NCBI RefSeq assembly: GCF_000384315.1 | Contig: NZ_ARVW01000001.1 | Coordinates: 1,497,746 to 1,561,745 of the forward strand | Source: Amycolatopsis nigrescens CSC17Ta-90 | Lineage (GTDB): Bacteria > Actinomycetota > Actinomycetes > Mycobacteriales > Pseudonocardiaceae | Direction of reading: 5' to 3' | Length of the DNA stretch: 64,000 nucleotides | In this document: one piece after another, positions 16,797 through 24,383 of the stretch | Layout: each line of letters starts with the position of its first letter | Numbering within the stretch: position 1 is the stretch's first letter | Made by a program: the position numbers and the translations under genes | Notes under the pieces: model-generated | Databases searched by the model: none | Told to the model about the DNA's origin: nothing | What the model saw: the letters and a program-made list of their open reading frames with translations, nothing else

Positions 16797-18083
16797 CTAT
16801 AGCGAAATGGCGCCGGTGGCCAGCGCCACGACGGTCATCACCAGCGTGGTACCGAAGGCCCATTTGAAGATGAACCGCTGGTGCGCGCCGAAATCCACAC
16901 CGGTCATGCCGACCAGGATGAACGTGGACGCGGTCAGCGGGCTCAACGGGAACCCGGTGGTCATCTGCCCGAGCAGCGCGGCCCTGGCAACCTCGGCCGG
17001 GCCACCGCCGAGCGCCGAGCCGGTCTCCGCGAGTACTGGCAGCACACCGAAGTAGTACGCGTCAGGAGTGAAAACCAGGCTCAGCGGCATGCCGGTGACC
17101 GCGGTGAGCACCGGCAGTGCGCCGCCGGCCCAGCCCGGTATCACGCCGACCAGTGCACGGGCCATCGCGTCGATCATGCCGGTGCCGGACAGGATCCCGG
17201 TGAACACTCCGGCAGCGAAGATCATCGTGGTGACCAGCACGACGTTGTGCCCGTGCTGCTCGAACAGCCGTTGCTGGTCAGTCCATTTCGGACGGTTGAT
17301 CAACAGGGCCAGCACGAAGGCGACCAGGAACAGGATCTCGAGTTTCGCCAGCTGTGCGAGCAGGGCCGCGACCAGTCCCAGGGTGAGGATCACGTTGGCG
17401 GAGAACCTGATCCGAGCCGCGGTTCCCCGCTCCACCGTTTCCCCGGCAACCGGCTCGTCGAGGGTGATCACACCGAGCCGTTTGCGCTCGGCGCGGCCAA
17501 TCAGATAAGCGGCGAGCAGCACCCACAGGGCGCCGGCGATCATCGCCGGCAGCAACGGCAGGAAGAGGGTGCCGCTGTCCAGCTGCAGCGCGGCCATCGC
17601 CCGCGCGGTCGGCCCGCCCCACGGCACCATGTTCATCAGGCCCGCGCCGAGGCAGACCACCCCGGCCAGCACCAGCGGCCGCATGCCGATGCGCCGGTAG
17701 AGCGGCAGCAGCGCGGACACTGTGATCAGAAAGGTGGATGCCCCGTCGCCGTCCAGCGCGACCAGCAGGGTGAGCACCGCGGTGCCGACGGTGATCTTGA
17801 GCGGGTCGCCCTTGGCCCACCGCAGGATCCGGCGCACCGCCGGGTCGAACAGCCCGGCGTCGATCATCAGGCAGAAGTACAGCACCGCGAAGGTGATCAT
17901 GATCGCGACCGGGGCGACCGTGGTGACGCCCTTTCCGATCAGCTCGCCGATCCGCGGCCCGGCACCGACGGCGAGCGCGGCGAGAATCGGGATCACGGTG
18001 AGCGCGAGCAGCACCGAAACCCTGCGCGAAAGTACCGCCGCGAGAAACACCGCGATGGTCAGGAAACCCGCCAGGGCAAGCAT
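16797..18083 (-). CDS. CitMHS family citrate/divalent-metal:H+ symporter
   Basis: 428 residues with 11-12 predicted membrane helices. Family segments are visible: GPRIGELIGKGVTTVAPVAIMITFAVLYF, then LDGDGASTFLITVSALLPLYRRIGM and GAGLMNMVPWGGPTARA. CitM/CitH proteins import citrate complexed with Mg2+ or Ca2+, or related tricarboxylates. First gene of a three-gene minus-strand operon with AtuA and its partner. It is divergent from a LysR regulator across 99 bp, the usual arrangement for substrate-induced uptake. Substrate beyond the family level is inference. Confidence 0.9.
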   Translation of the reverse strand: MLALAGFLTIAVFLAAVLSRRVSVLLALTVIPILAALAVGAGPRIGELIGKGVTTVAPVAIMITFAVLYFCLMIDAGLFDPAVRRILRWAKGDPLKITVGTAVLTLLVALDGDGASTFLITVSALLPLYRRIGMRPLVLAGVVCLGAGLMNMVPWGGPTARAMAALQLDSGTLFLPLLPAMIAGALWVLLAAYLIGRAERKRLGVITLDEPVAGETVERGTAARIRFSANVILTLGLVAALLAQLAKLEILFLVAFVLALLINRPKWTDQQRLFEQHGHNVVLVTTMIFAAGVFTGILSGTGMIDAMARALVGVIPGWAGGALPVLTAVTGMPLSLVFTPDAYYFGVLPVLAETGSALGGGPAEVARAALLGQMTTGFPLSPLTASTFILVGMTGVDFGAHQRFIFKWAFGTTLVMTVVALATGAISL

Positions 18084-18164
18084 TGCGGACCTCCGTCTGC
18101 GCCGAAGTCACCGTTGACGGGTTGAACTGTGATCCACGCCCATATCGAGGTCAAGCAATGATTT

Positions 18165-18187
18165 CGCATAGACTGATGCGCTATGCG
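18165..18187 (+). promoter_or_regulatory. LysR autoregulatory dyad and leaderless promoter
   Basis: CGCATAG (18165-18171) and CTATGCG (18181-18187) form a perfect 7-bp inverted repeat spaced by 9 bp. It straddles the LysR start codon. Within it TAGACT (18169-18174) is a good -10 box ending 8 nt before ATG 18183, which fits a leaderless mRNA. Protein bound here would block the regulator's own transcription. Confidence 0.5.
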
Positions 18188-19112
18188 CATGGATCTCACG
18201 ATTCAGCAGCTCCGCGTGGTGGTCGAAGTCGCCGACGCCGGCGGGTTCACCACCGCGGCGAAGCGGCTGCACCTCGCGCAGTCCTCGCTCAGCCGGACGG
18301 TCGGCGAGGTGGAACGACGTCTCGCGGTGACCTTGTTCGAACGCACCACGCGCCGAATGGAACTCACCCCGGAGGGAGCCGAGTTCGTCCGGATCGCGAG
18401 CCGGATCGTGGCTTCCTTCGACGCCGGCATGAACCACTTCACCGGGTTCCTCGCCGGCACTCGTGGCCGGGTACGGGTGGCCACCCTGCCTTCGCTCGCC
18501 GCGATCCTGCTGCCGCCGGTGGTCGCCGGCTACCGGCGTGACCATCCCGGCGTGGAACTGTCCATCGAGGACGCGCTCTCGGACGAGGTACTGGCCAAGG
18601 TGCGCGGCGGCGAGGTGGACTTGGCCGTCACCGTGACCACCGAGACCCCGGGAGACCTGGACGTGCGGCCGCTGGCCGCCGACCGGTTCTGCTGCATCTT
18701 CCCCGAGGGACACCGTTTTTCCGACATGGACACCCTGAGCTGGACCGAGCTGCGGGCCGAGTCGTTCATCGCCTTCGACCCGGCGAGCAGCATCCGCCGC
18801 CTGGTCGACCGGGCATTCGACGACGCGCGCCTCACGCCGGGCCGGGTGACCGAGGCGCGAAATATCGCGGCGGTCGCCGGCCTCGCCGCCGCCGGCCTCG
18901 GTGTCTCCGCGGTGCCCGGCCTGGTGCTACCGCTGATCGCGTTCGCCGGGCTGCGGGATCGGCCGCTGGAAAGTCCTCCGGTGGAACGCACGATCGCCCT
19001 GGTGCGGGATCCCAGACGCCCGGCGGCGCCCGCTGTCCGGGCGTTCATCGACGCACTGCTCGATGCGCGGACATCGGGCCTCACACTCCCGGCGCAGGCC
19101 CGCTGGACCTGA
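18183..19112 (+). CDS. LysR family transcriptional regulator
   Basis: 309 residues. The N-terminal winged helix (DLTIQQLRVVVEVADAGGFTTAAKRL, then AQSSLSRTVGEVERRLAVTLFERTTR) is followed by the substrate-binding domain (about 92-295), with RVATLPSLAAILLPPVVAGYRRDHPGVELSIEDA. It should activate or repress the divergent CitMHS-AtuA operon in response to a carboxylate ligand. ATG at 18183 lies 8 nt after a -10 box, so translation is probably leaderless; ATG at 18189 is the alternative. Three bases separate the two starts' first residues, MRMDLT. Confidence 0.93.
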   Translation: MRMDLTIQQLRVVVEVADAGGFTTAAKRLHLAQSSLSRTVGEVERRLAVTLFERTTRRMELTPEGAEFVRIASRIVASFDAGMNHFTGFLAGTRGRVRVATLPSLAAILLPPVVAGYRRDHPGVELSIEDALSDEVLAKVRGGEVDLAVTVTTETPGDLDVRPLAADRFCCIFPEGHRFSDMDTLSWTELRAESFIAFDPASSIRRLVDRAFDDARLTPGRVTEARNIAAVAGLAAAGLGVSAVPGLVLPLIAFAGLRDRPLESPPVERTIALVRDPRRPAAPAVRAFIDALLDARTSGLTLPAQARWT

Positions 19113-19143
19113 TCAGCCTGGTTTCACCCATAGACAAGCCTGT

Positions 19144-19163
19144 CCATACTGTATACGGTATGG
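19144..19163 (+). promoter_or_regulatory. Near-perfect 20-bp palindrome upstream of the SgcJ-like lipoprotein gene
   Basis: CCATACTGTATACGGTATGG differs from its own complement at one pair of positions only and is centred on GTATAC. It lies about 55 bp before the chosen start of the lipoprotein gene. The TGTATAC core is like operators of FCD-type GntR regulators, but no such gene is adjacent. Confidence 0.45.
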
Positions 19164-19216
19164 CATTCCAGAGCTCGGCGCTGACAGAATCCGACTCGAC
19201 AAAGCAGGTGCCTCAG

Positions 19217-19705
19217 GTGCACAACAGCCGTCCCCTCCTCACCAGTTCCCTGGCGATCGCCGCTCTCCTCGTCGCCGCGTGCGGCACGCCGTCGACCCAA
19301 CCGGGTGCCGCGCCCAAGCCGGCACCGCCGACGAAAGAGGAGATCGCCGGCCTGTTCAGCGCCTGGCACAGGTCGCTGGTCACCTACGATCCGCAGGTGG
19401 TGGCCGACCACTACGCCCCGGACGCGGTGCTGCTGCCCACCCTCTCCGACCAGGTGCGCTCCACCCGCGAAGAGATCGTCGATTATTTCGACCACTTCAT
19501 GGAAGGCCACCCGACCGGCGAAATCCTGCGTTCACTCGTTTCCGTGCTGGACGAGGACACCGCCGTGGACACCGGCGTCTACCGGTTCAACCTCGACCGA
19601 AACGGGGCGAAGGAGTCGATGGACGCGCGGTACACGTTCGTCTACGAACGCCGCGGCGGGAAATGGCTGATCGTGACCCACCATTCCTCGGCGATGCCCG
19701 TCTGA
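19217..19705 (+). CDS. Secreted lipoprotein with SnoaL/SgcJ-like NTF2 domain
   Basis: About 162 residues. A signal peptide with lipobox (LAIAALLVAACG) anchors it outside the membrane. From about residue 45 an NTF2-like fold of the SgcJ/EcaC or CaMKII-association type is seen: EEIAGLFSAWHRSLVTYDPQVVADHYAPDAVLLPT, then RFNLDRNG, then RYTFVYERRGGKWLIVTHHSS. Such domains bind small ligands, and no catalytic residue can be fixed. GTG at 19217 has AGCAGG 8 nt upstream and gives a normal signal length; the longer ATG start at 19160 would put a polar tail before the signal. Its product may be sensed or bound extracellularly. Confidence 0.8.
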   Translation: MHNSRPLLTSSLAIAALLVAACGTPSTQPGAAPKPAPPTKEEIAGLFSAWHRSLVTYDPQVVADHYAPDAVLLPTLSDQVRSTREEIVDYFDHFMEGHPTGEILRSLVSVLDEDTAVDTGVYRFNLDRNGAKESMDARYTFVYERRGGKWLIVTHHSSAMPV

Positions 19706-19716
19706 CCAAGCCGCAC

Positions 19717-20652
19717 TCAGCTCGGCGGCGGCGTGAGCCGTCGGACTGTGCCGTCGAAGCCGGTGGTGTAGAGACTGGCCGGGTCCCAACCCGGCCCCGC
19801 ACCGAACCGCACGGACGAGCCGAGGAAGACCTCGTGCGAGATCGCGCAGCTCGAGCCGCTGACGGGATCCACCCGATACGCGATGCCGTGCTCACCGACC
19901 GTGTAGATCATCCCGTCCGGCCCGATGGTCAGGTCGTCCAGCGCATTGAACGGCCACGGCGCGTCGATCCGCAGGCCACCGGGGCTCTCGTCTTCCGGAT
20001 GCGCAATATCGATCTTCGCGATCTGCCGGTCCGGGTTGAGCGTGCTGACCGCGTACAGGGTGGCGCCGTCCTGACTGACGACCAGGCCGTTGGGGCCGGG
20101 GACATTCCGGGGGTAGGGCACCGGCGCGGCCGGCGCCTCCTTCGGCACCCTGGTGAGTCCGGCCTTCGGGCCGATCAGCGTGCTGATCACGGCGTCACCG
20201 TTGGGCAGCAACGTCATCCCGTCCGGCATGGTGAGGTTGCGGGCCCAGGTGGCACGCTCACCGGTGTTCAGGTCCACCGTGTCGATCGTGCCGTCGGTGA
20301 GGCCGAGTGTCCCGGAAAGGGTGTTGTGCCCGGTGTTGTAGTAGACCTTGCCGTCCCGGACCTGGATGGCACCTGGGCCGTTGACATTGTCCACCAGTGT
20401 GCCGATCTCGCCGTCCGGCGTGACCCTCTTGATGGAGCCGAACCCGGAGAACAGGGTCGCCGACACCAGCAACCCGCCTCGTCCGTCGAAGGCCAGATTC
20501 TCCAGTGGCAGCCCGAATCCGGTGGCCACCTCGCTTTGTTTCCATTGAGGACAGTCCGCGGCGGCTCCGGCGGCGGCCGCGGTTCCCGGTGTGGTCACCG
20601 CGGTGCCCGCCAGCAGGAGCGCGGCGGCCAGGCCGCCAAGTGATTTCCGCAT
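19717..20652 (-). CDS. Secreted SMP-30/gluconolactonase-like beta-propeller
   Basis: About 311 residues. A Sec signal (MRKSLGGLAAALLLAGTAVT, cleavage near TAAAAG) precedes repeated blades: GLPLENLAFDGRGGLLVSATL, then MPDGMTLLPNGDAVIST, then VPGPNGLVVSQDGATLYAVS and LDDLTIGPDGMIYTVG. SMP-30-like proteins hydrolyse lactones or act as metal-dependent propellers. The ATG at 20652 has a GAGGAG site that overlaps the lipase stop, so it is co-translated with the lipase 10 bp upstream. Both are exported, suggesting joint breakdown of an ester or lactone outside the cell. Confidence 0.85.
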   Translation of the reverse strand: MRKSLGGLAAALLLAGTAVTTPGTAAAAGAAADCPQWKQSEVATGFGLPLENLAFDGRGGLLVSATLFSGFGSIKRVTPDGEIGTLVDNVNGPGAIQVRDGKVYYNTGHNTLSGTLGLTDGTIDTVDLNTGERATWARNLTMPDGMTLLPNGDAVISTLIGPKAGLTRVPKEAPAAPVPYPRNVPGPNGLVVSQDGATLYAVSTLNPDRQIAKIDIAHPEDESPGGLRIDAPWPFNALDDLTIGPDGMIYTVGEHGIAYRVDPVSGSSCAISHEVFLGSSVRFGAGPGWDPASLYTTGFDGTVRRLTPPPS

Positions 20653-20662
20653 GATCGTCTCC

Positions 20663-21862
20663 TCAGCCCTGTGTTCCGCAGTTGCCGCCGGTCGGCAGGC
20701 CGAGGAAGCGGCCGTACAACCAGGTGAGCGCACCGGGAATGCTGCCGAGCGCGTAGCCGACGTGGCCGGGGAAGGCGGACAGGTGATACTCGACATCGGT
20801 GCCTCCGGCGCACCACTGCCTGGCGACGTCCTGGTTGTATTCGGGACGGATGAGCTCGTCCAGCGACGACTGCTGAACCAGCACCGGAGCGGTCGGGGCC
20901 GAACCGCCGAGCCGGTTGTCGGCCAGCACCCGGCCGGCCAGCGGATCGGTGAAGACGTCGCTGGTGGTGTAGTCGTTGAGCTTCTTGAACGGGTTCATCG
21001 CCACCAGTTCGAGCTGGCAACGCTCACCGATCTGCACCGCGAGCTGCCTGCCCTTGTCGTTGAACAGCGGATCGAGCTCCGGGTACTCGCGGCTCACCCC
21101 GACGGCACCGGCAAGCGTGAAACCGGAGAACGGCCCGCCGTCGAGGCCCTTCAGGGTTTGGGCGAGGTCACCGGGGAACGCGCCGGCCGCCCAGCCTTTG
21201 ACGTTCAGTTCGGGCGCGTACTGCCCCTGAAGCTCTGCCGCCCACGCGGTCGCCTGGCCGCCACCGGAATATCCCCACGCACCGACCGGGCCGTTCTGGT
21301 CCAGACCCGCCTCAGGCAGGTTGTGCGCGGCGCGGATGCCGTCCAGTACGGCGTGGCCGGCCATCCTTCCCGCCGCCCAGGCCATCCGAGGACCTTGGTA
21401 GTCGGTGATCACCGAGACCCAGCCGTTGGACAGCGCCGTCCAGATGCCGGTGACCTCCTTCTCCAGGCCGACGCGCATCCCGAACGACGGGTTGCACTGC
21501 GTGCCCAGGCTGTCCGTGGCGATCTGGAAGGAGAGCAGCGGGCGCCGGCGGTCCGGCGGCAGCGGCGGCACGAAGACCGTGCTCACCGTGGCCACCGGCT
21601 GGTCCTTCGAGTCGGTCGTGCGCACCAGGACCTGATAGACCTTGGCCGGCACCGGGATCAGATAGGTACTCGCGTTCACTTCGCGCTGCCGCAGGATCGT
21701 GCCCGGCGCGGTGGACTCGAACCCGGCCGGCGGCTGGTAGAACGGGTCGTCCTTCGGGAACGGAATCGGCTCGGCCGCCGCCGTGCCCGCCGTGCCGGTG
21801 AGCAGCGCGGCCAGTACGGCGATCAGCACCAGCAGGGGCGGCCAGCGACGTTGCTTGCCCAT
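20663..21862 (-). CDS. Secretory lipase (LIP family alpha/beta hydrolase)
   Basis: 399 residues with a Sec signal (LLVLIAVLAALLTGTAGTAAA, cleaved near 30). The mature part matches secretory lipases: FYQPPAGFESTAPGTILRQRE, then the nucleophile elbow GYSGGGQATAW with Ser199. Later it has the acid region QQSSLDELIRP and the histidine in FPGHVGYALG. It should hydrolyse acylglycerols or other esters extracellularly. Minus-strand partner of the SMP-30-like gene and divergent from a TetR regulator. Two tandem dyads lie directly before its ATG, so TetR repression is likely. Confidence 0.92.
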   Translation of the reverse strand: MGKQRRWPPLLVLIAVLAALLTGTAGTAAAEPIPFPKDDPFYQPPAGFESTAPGTILRQREVNASTYLIPVPAKVYQVLVRTTDSKDQPVATVSTVFVPPLPPDRRRPLLSFQIATDSLGTQCNPSFGMRVGLEKEVTGIWTALSNGWVSVITDYQGPRMAWAAGRMAGHAVLDGIRAAHNLPEAGLDQNGPVGAWGYSGGGQATAWAAELQGQYAPELNVKGWAAGAFPGDLAQTLKGLDGGPFSGFTLAGAVGVSREYPELDPLFNDKGRQLAVQIGERCQLELVAMNPFKKLNDYTTSDVFTDPLAGRVLADNRLGGSAPTAPVLVQQSSLDELIRPEYNQDVARQWCAGGTDVEYHLSAFPGHVGYALGSIPGALTWLYGRFLGLPTGGNCGTQG

Positions 21863-21891
21863 TGTTCCTCCACGAAAACTGACAGGCGGTA

Positions 21892-21937
21892 AAGTGATAC
21901 TGACGTATTACTTTTAAGTGATACGGAAGTATTAAAC
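21892..21937. promoter_or_regulatory. Two tandem TetR operators in the lipase/tetR divergent region
   Basis: Site 1 is AAGTGATAC (21892-21900)-N4-GTATTACTT (21905-21913). Site 2 is AAGTGATAC (21916-21924)-N4-GTATTAAAC (21929-21937). The repeated left arm and 24-bp centre spacing indicate two dimers on nearly one face of the helix. They cover the space between the divergent lipase and tetR starts. Confidence 0.75.
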
Positions 21938-21956
21938 AGCCGACTGGAGTGTGTCA

Positions 21957-22598
21957 ATGGTCACCGCGCGTGGCGAGAAGCAAGAGCGAAGCCGGGAGCG
22001 ACGCGAGGCCCTACTGCGCGCCGCCATCGAGCTGATCATCGAGGGTGGCATCAAGGCGGTCACCCACCGGGCGGTCTCGGCACGCGCCGGACTGCCCGCC
22101 CCGACGGCCGGCTACTACTTCAAAACCAGCCAGGACCTGATCGAGCAGACCTTGCGCTTCCACGTGCACGAACGCGCGGAAACACTCACCCGACTGCTCC
22201 GCACCGCGGTGTCCGGCGCGCGCTCGACGATCGAGATCGGGGAACGGATCGCGCGGGCGCTGGTCTCCGGCGAATCCGGGGTGAGCGTGGCCCAGTACGA
22301 GGTCTACCTCGAAGCATCCCGGAACCCGCTGCTGCGCGACGCGGTCGCGGAATCGATGCAGACCTTCCAGGATGTCGCCGTGCCCGTACTCGCCGCACTC
22401 GGCGTGCGGCACCCCGAGCAGGCGGCGAAGGCCTTCGTCGCGGTCACCGACGGGTTCGCCCTGCACCGGCTCACCAGCCCCCTTCCCGCCGAGGAGGACA
22501 ACGAACTCATGCTCCGCACCATCGGCGGCCTTTTCCTCGCCTACACCCTGGACCGAGCCGAACTGGAGCGGCGGGTCGAAGATCAACCGTTCGAATAG
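21957..22598 (+). CDS. TetR family regulator of the divergent lipase operon
   Basis: 213 residues. The HTH spans about 10-55: RSRERREALLRAAIELIIEGGIKAVTHRAVSARAGLP, then YYFKTSQDLIEQTLRF. The rest is a helical ligand domain. ATG at 21957 has GGAG 7 nt upstream; GTG at 21951 is too near that site. It is divergent from the secretory lipase and SMP-30-like pair, with two matching dyads between, so it likely represses both itself and the operon. The ligand is probably a lipase product, as inference. Confidence 0.92.
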   Translation: MVTARGEKQERSRERREALLRAAIELIIEGGIKAVTHRAVSARAGLPAPTAGYYFKTSQDLIEQTLRFHVHERAETLTRLLRTAVSGARSTIEIGERIARALVSGESGVSVAQYEVYLEASRNPLLRDAVAESMQTFQDVAVPVLAALGVRHPEQAAKAFVAVTDGFALHRLTSPLPAEEDNELMLRTIGGLFLAYTLDRAELERRVEDQPFE

Positions 22599-22822
22599 GT
22601 CCACAATAGACATTTTCCATCCGCAAAAATTGCGCCACCACAAGACATTGGACTGGCCGAAATTCCGGACAATAATGGCGACTAATTTCTGAATACGAAC
22701 AGACTTCCGTAGTGTTGCCGCTACTGAAGTTCACGGTTATTCTGGAGCACTGCTCCGGCCCCTGGCAGATTAGCCGGCCCGTTTCGCCAGGGCCGTCCGT
22801 CGAAACCCAAGGGTGGAGCGTC

Positions 22823-23467
22823 ATGCCGCTGCCGGCCACCGGCCCGCCGTCGGACAAGCCGCCCACAATGCTTTCTTCGGCGAACCGGCACTTGCTGGCT
22901 TCGGCAGTGGCCGGCGAGCGCGCCGGCATCGAAGGGCTGCTGGAAGTGCTGCGCCCGCTGGTGCTGCGGTACTGCCGGGCCAGGCTCGGTACGGGGCCCC
23001 GGCGGGTCGAAGACGCGGAAGACTGCGCGCAGGAGGTACTTCTCGGCGTGCTGCGCGCGCTGCCGGGTTACCGGCACGGCACGGACCGTTTCCTGGGATT
23101 CGTCTACGGAATCGCGGCGCACAAGGTGGTCGACTCCTATCGGCGGCACGCCCGTGATGCCAGCGTGCCGGTCGCGGAGTTCCCCGACTCCGGATGGGGC
23201 CTGTCCGACACCTCGCGGGGTGTCGAGGAAGTCGAACGGCGTCAGGACATCGAGCACCTGCTCGGCCGGTTGGCGCCGCAGTACCGCGAAATACTGATCC
23301 TCCGCGTGATACTCGGCCTGCCTGCCAGGGACACGGCGGCCGCACTGGGCATGCCCAGTGCCGGTGCGGTGCGCATCGCCCAACACCGCGCGCTGACCGC
23401 GCTGCGGCAGCTCATCGTCGCGAGGTCCGCGGCGGCCGACCAGCGTGCCGAACCGGGGCGCATGTAG
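22823..23467 (+). CDS. ECF sigma factor, SigD/ShbA-like
   Basis: About 214 residues. Region 2 (LLEVLRPLVLRYCRARLG, then DAEDCAQEVLLGVLRALPGYRHGTDRFLGFVYGIAAHKVVD) and region 4 (LAPQYREILILRVILGLPARDTAAALGMPSAGAVRIAQHRALTALRQ) closely resemble actinobacterial SigD and Streptomyces ShbA, which direct stress or hrdB transcription. No anti-sigma factor gene follows; SigD normally has RsdA. ATG at 22823 has GGTGGAG just upstream, with a short 4-nt gap. ATG at 22868 is the alternative and would remove a proline-rich tail. Confidence 0.9.
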   Translation: MPLPATGPPSDKPPTMLSSANRHLLASAVAGERAGIEGLLEVLRPLVLRYCRARLGTGPRRVEDAEDCAQEVLLGVLRALPGYRHGTDRFLGFVYGIAAHKVVDSYRRHARDASVPVAEFPDSGWGLSDTSRGVEEVERRQDIEHLLGRLAPQYREILILRVILGLPARDTAAALGMPSAGAVRIAQHRALTALRQLIVARSAAADQRAEPGRM

Positions 23468-23570
23468 AGCGGCTCGTTTCTCGCCCCGCACCGATTAGTT
23501 CCGGCGGTCGTCGCGGTCTAACTCACGAGCGCCCGGAGAGGGGCCGCTTCACCGAGTCAGGAGGACGCCC

Positions 23571-24359
23571 ATGAATCTCCCCCGAATAGTGCGCCGTGAC
23601 GAGTGGCTCGCCGCCCGCAAGGAGCTGTTGGCCAAGGAGAAGGAGTTCACCCGTGCCCGCGACGAGCTGAACGCCGAGCGCCGCCGGCTGCCGATGGTCC
23701 GGGTCGACAAGCAGTACGTGTTCGAGGGCCCGGATGGCAAGGCGAGCCTGCTCGACTTGTTCGACGGCCGCCGCCAGCTGATCCTGCACCACCTGATGTG
23801 GGCCTGGGACGTCGACGCCGAAGGCAACGAGACCTCGCGCGACACCGGCTGCCCGAGTTGCTCGTCCACCGCCGACAACATCGGCCATCTCGCCCATCTC
23901 CGAGCGCGTGACACCGCACTGGTCGCGGTCTCCCGCGCGCCGCAGGCCAAGATCGGCCCGTTCAAGGCGCGGATGGGCTGGACTTTCCCCTGGTACTCCG
24001 CGCACGGCAGCGACTTCAACTACGATTTCCACGCCACCGTGGACGAGACCGTCGCCCCCGTGCTGCTGAACTACCGCGACGAAGCCGAACTCGCCCGCGC
24101 GGGTTTCCCCTGGTCGCCCGCCCGGCGCGGGGACTACCCGGGGATCAGCGTCTTCCTGCGCGACGGGGACACCGTCTTCCACACGTATTCCACTTTCGCG
24201 CGCGGTCTCGAACAGACCGGCGGCACGCATGCCTACCTGGACCTGACCGCCCTGGGCCGGCAGGAGGAGTGGGAACAGCCCGCCGGTCGCGCGACCGCGC
24301 TCGGCGCTCCGGCTGGTAGCGGCAACATCCTCTTCCACGACGAGTACCCGGCAGGCTGA
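23571..24359 (+). CDS. DUF899 family thioredoxin-fold protein
   Basis: 262 residues. The family marks are clear: RRDEWLAARKELLAKEKEFTRARDELNAERRRLPMV, then YVFEGPDGKASLLDLFDGRRQLILHHLMW. A CPSCSSTADNIGHLAHL segment and the motif GWTFPWYSAHGSDFNYDF follow. DUF899 proteins have a peroxiredoxin/thioredoxin-like fold and are predicted dithiol or disulfide enzymes. The CPSC pair sits near residue 102. A redox role is plausible but not proven. ATG at 23571 has GGAGG upstream (CAGGAGGACGCCC). Stands alone between the sigma factor and a convergent gene. Confidence 0.9.
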   Translation: MNLPRIVRRDEWLAARKELLAKEKEFTRARDELNAERRRLPMVRVDKQYVFEGPDGKASLLDLFDGRRQLILHHLMWAWDVDAEGNETSRDTGCPSCSSTADNIGHLAHLRARDTALVAVSRAPQAKIGPFKARMGWTFPWYSAHGSDFNYDFHATVDETVAPVLLNYRDEAELARAGFPWSPARRGDYPGISVFLRDGDTVFHTYSTFARGLEQTGGTHAYLDLTALGRQEEWEQPAGRATALGAPAGSGNILFHDEYPAG

Positions 24360-24383
24360 GACAGGCTGACGCGACTCGGGTTG

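Noticed and set aside
16881..18125. Long plus-strand open frame of 414 codons
   Set aside because: It is antisense to the CitMHS gene and has low-complexity composition typical of the shadow of a high-GC gene. Similar cases at 46145-48133, 55858-56910 and 62697-63977 were rejected for the same reason.
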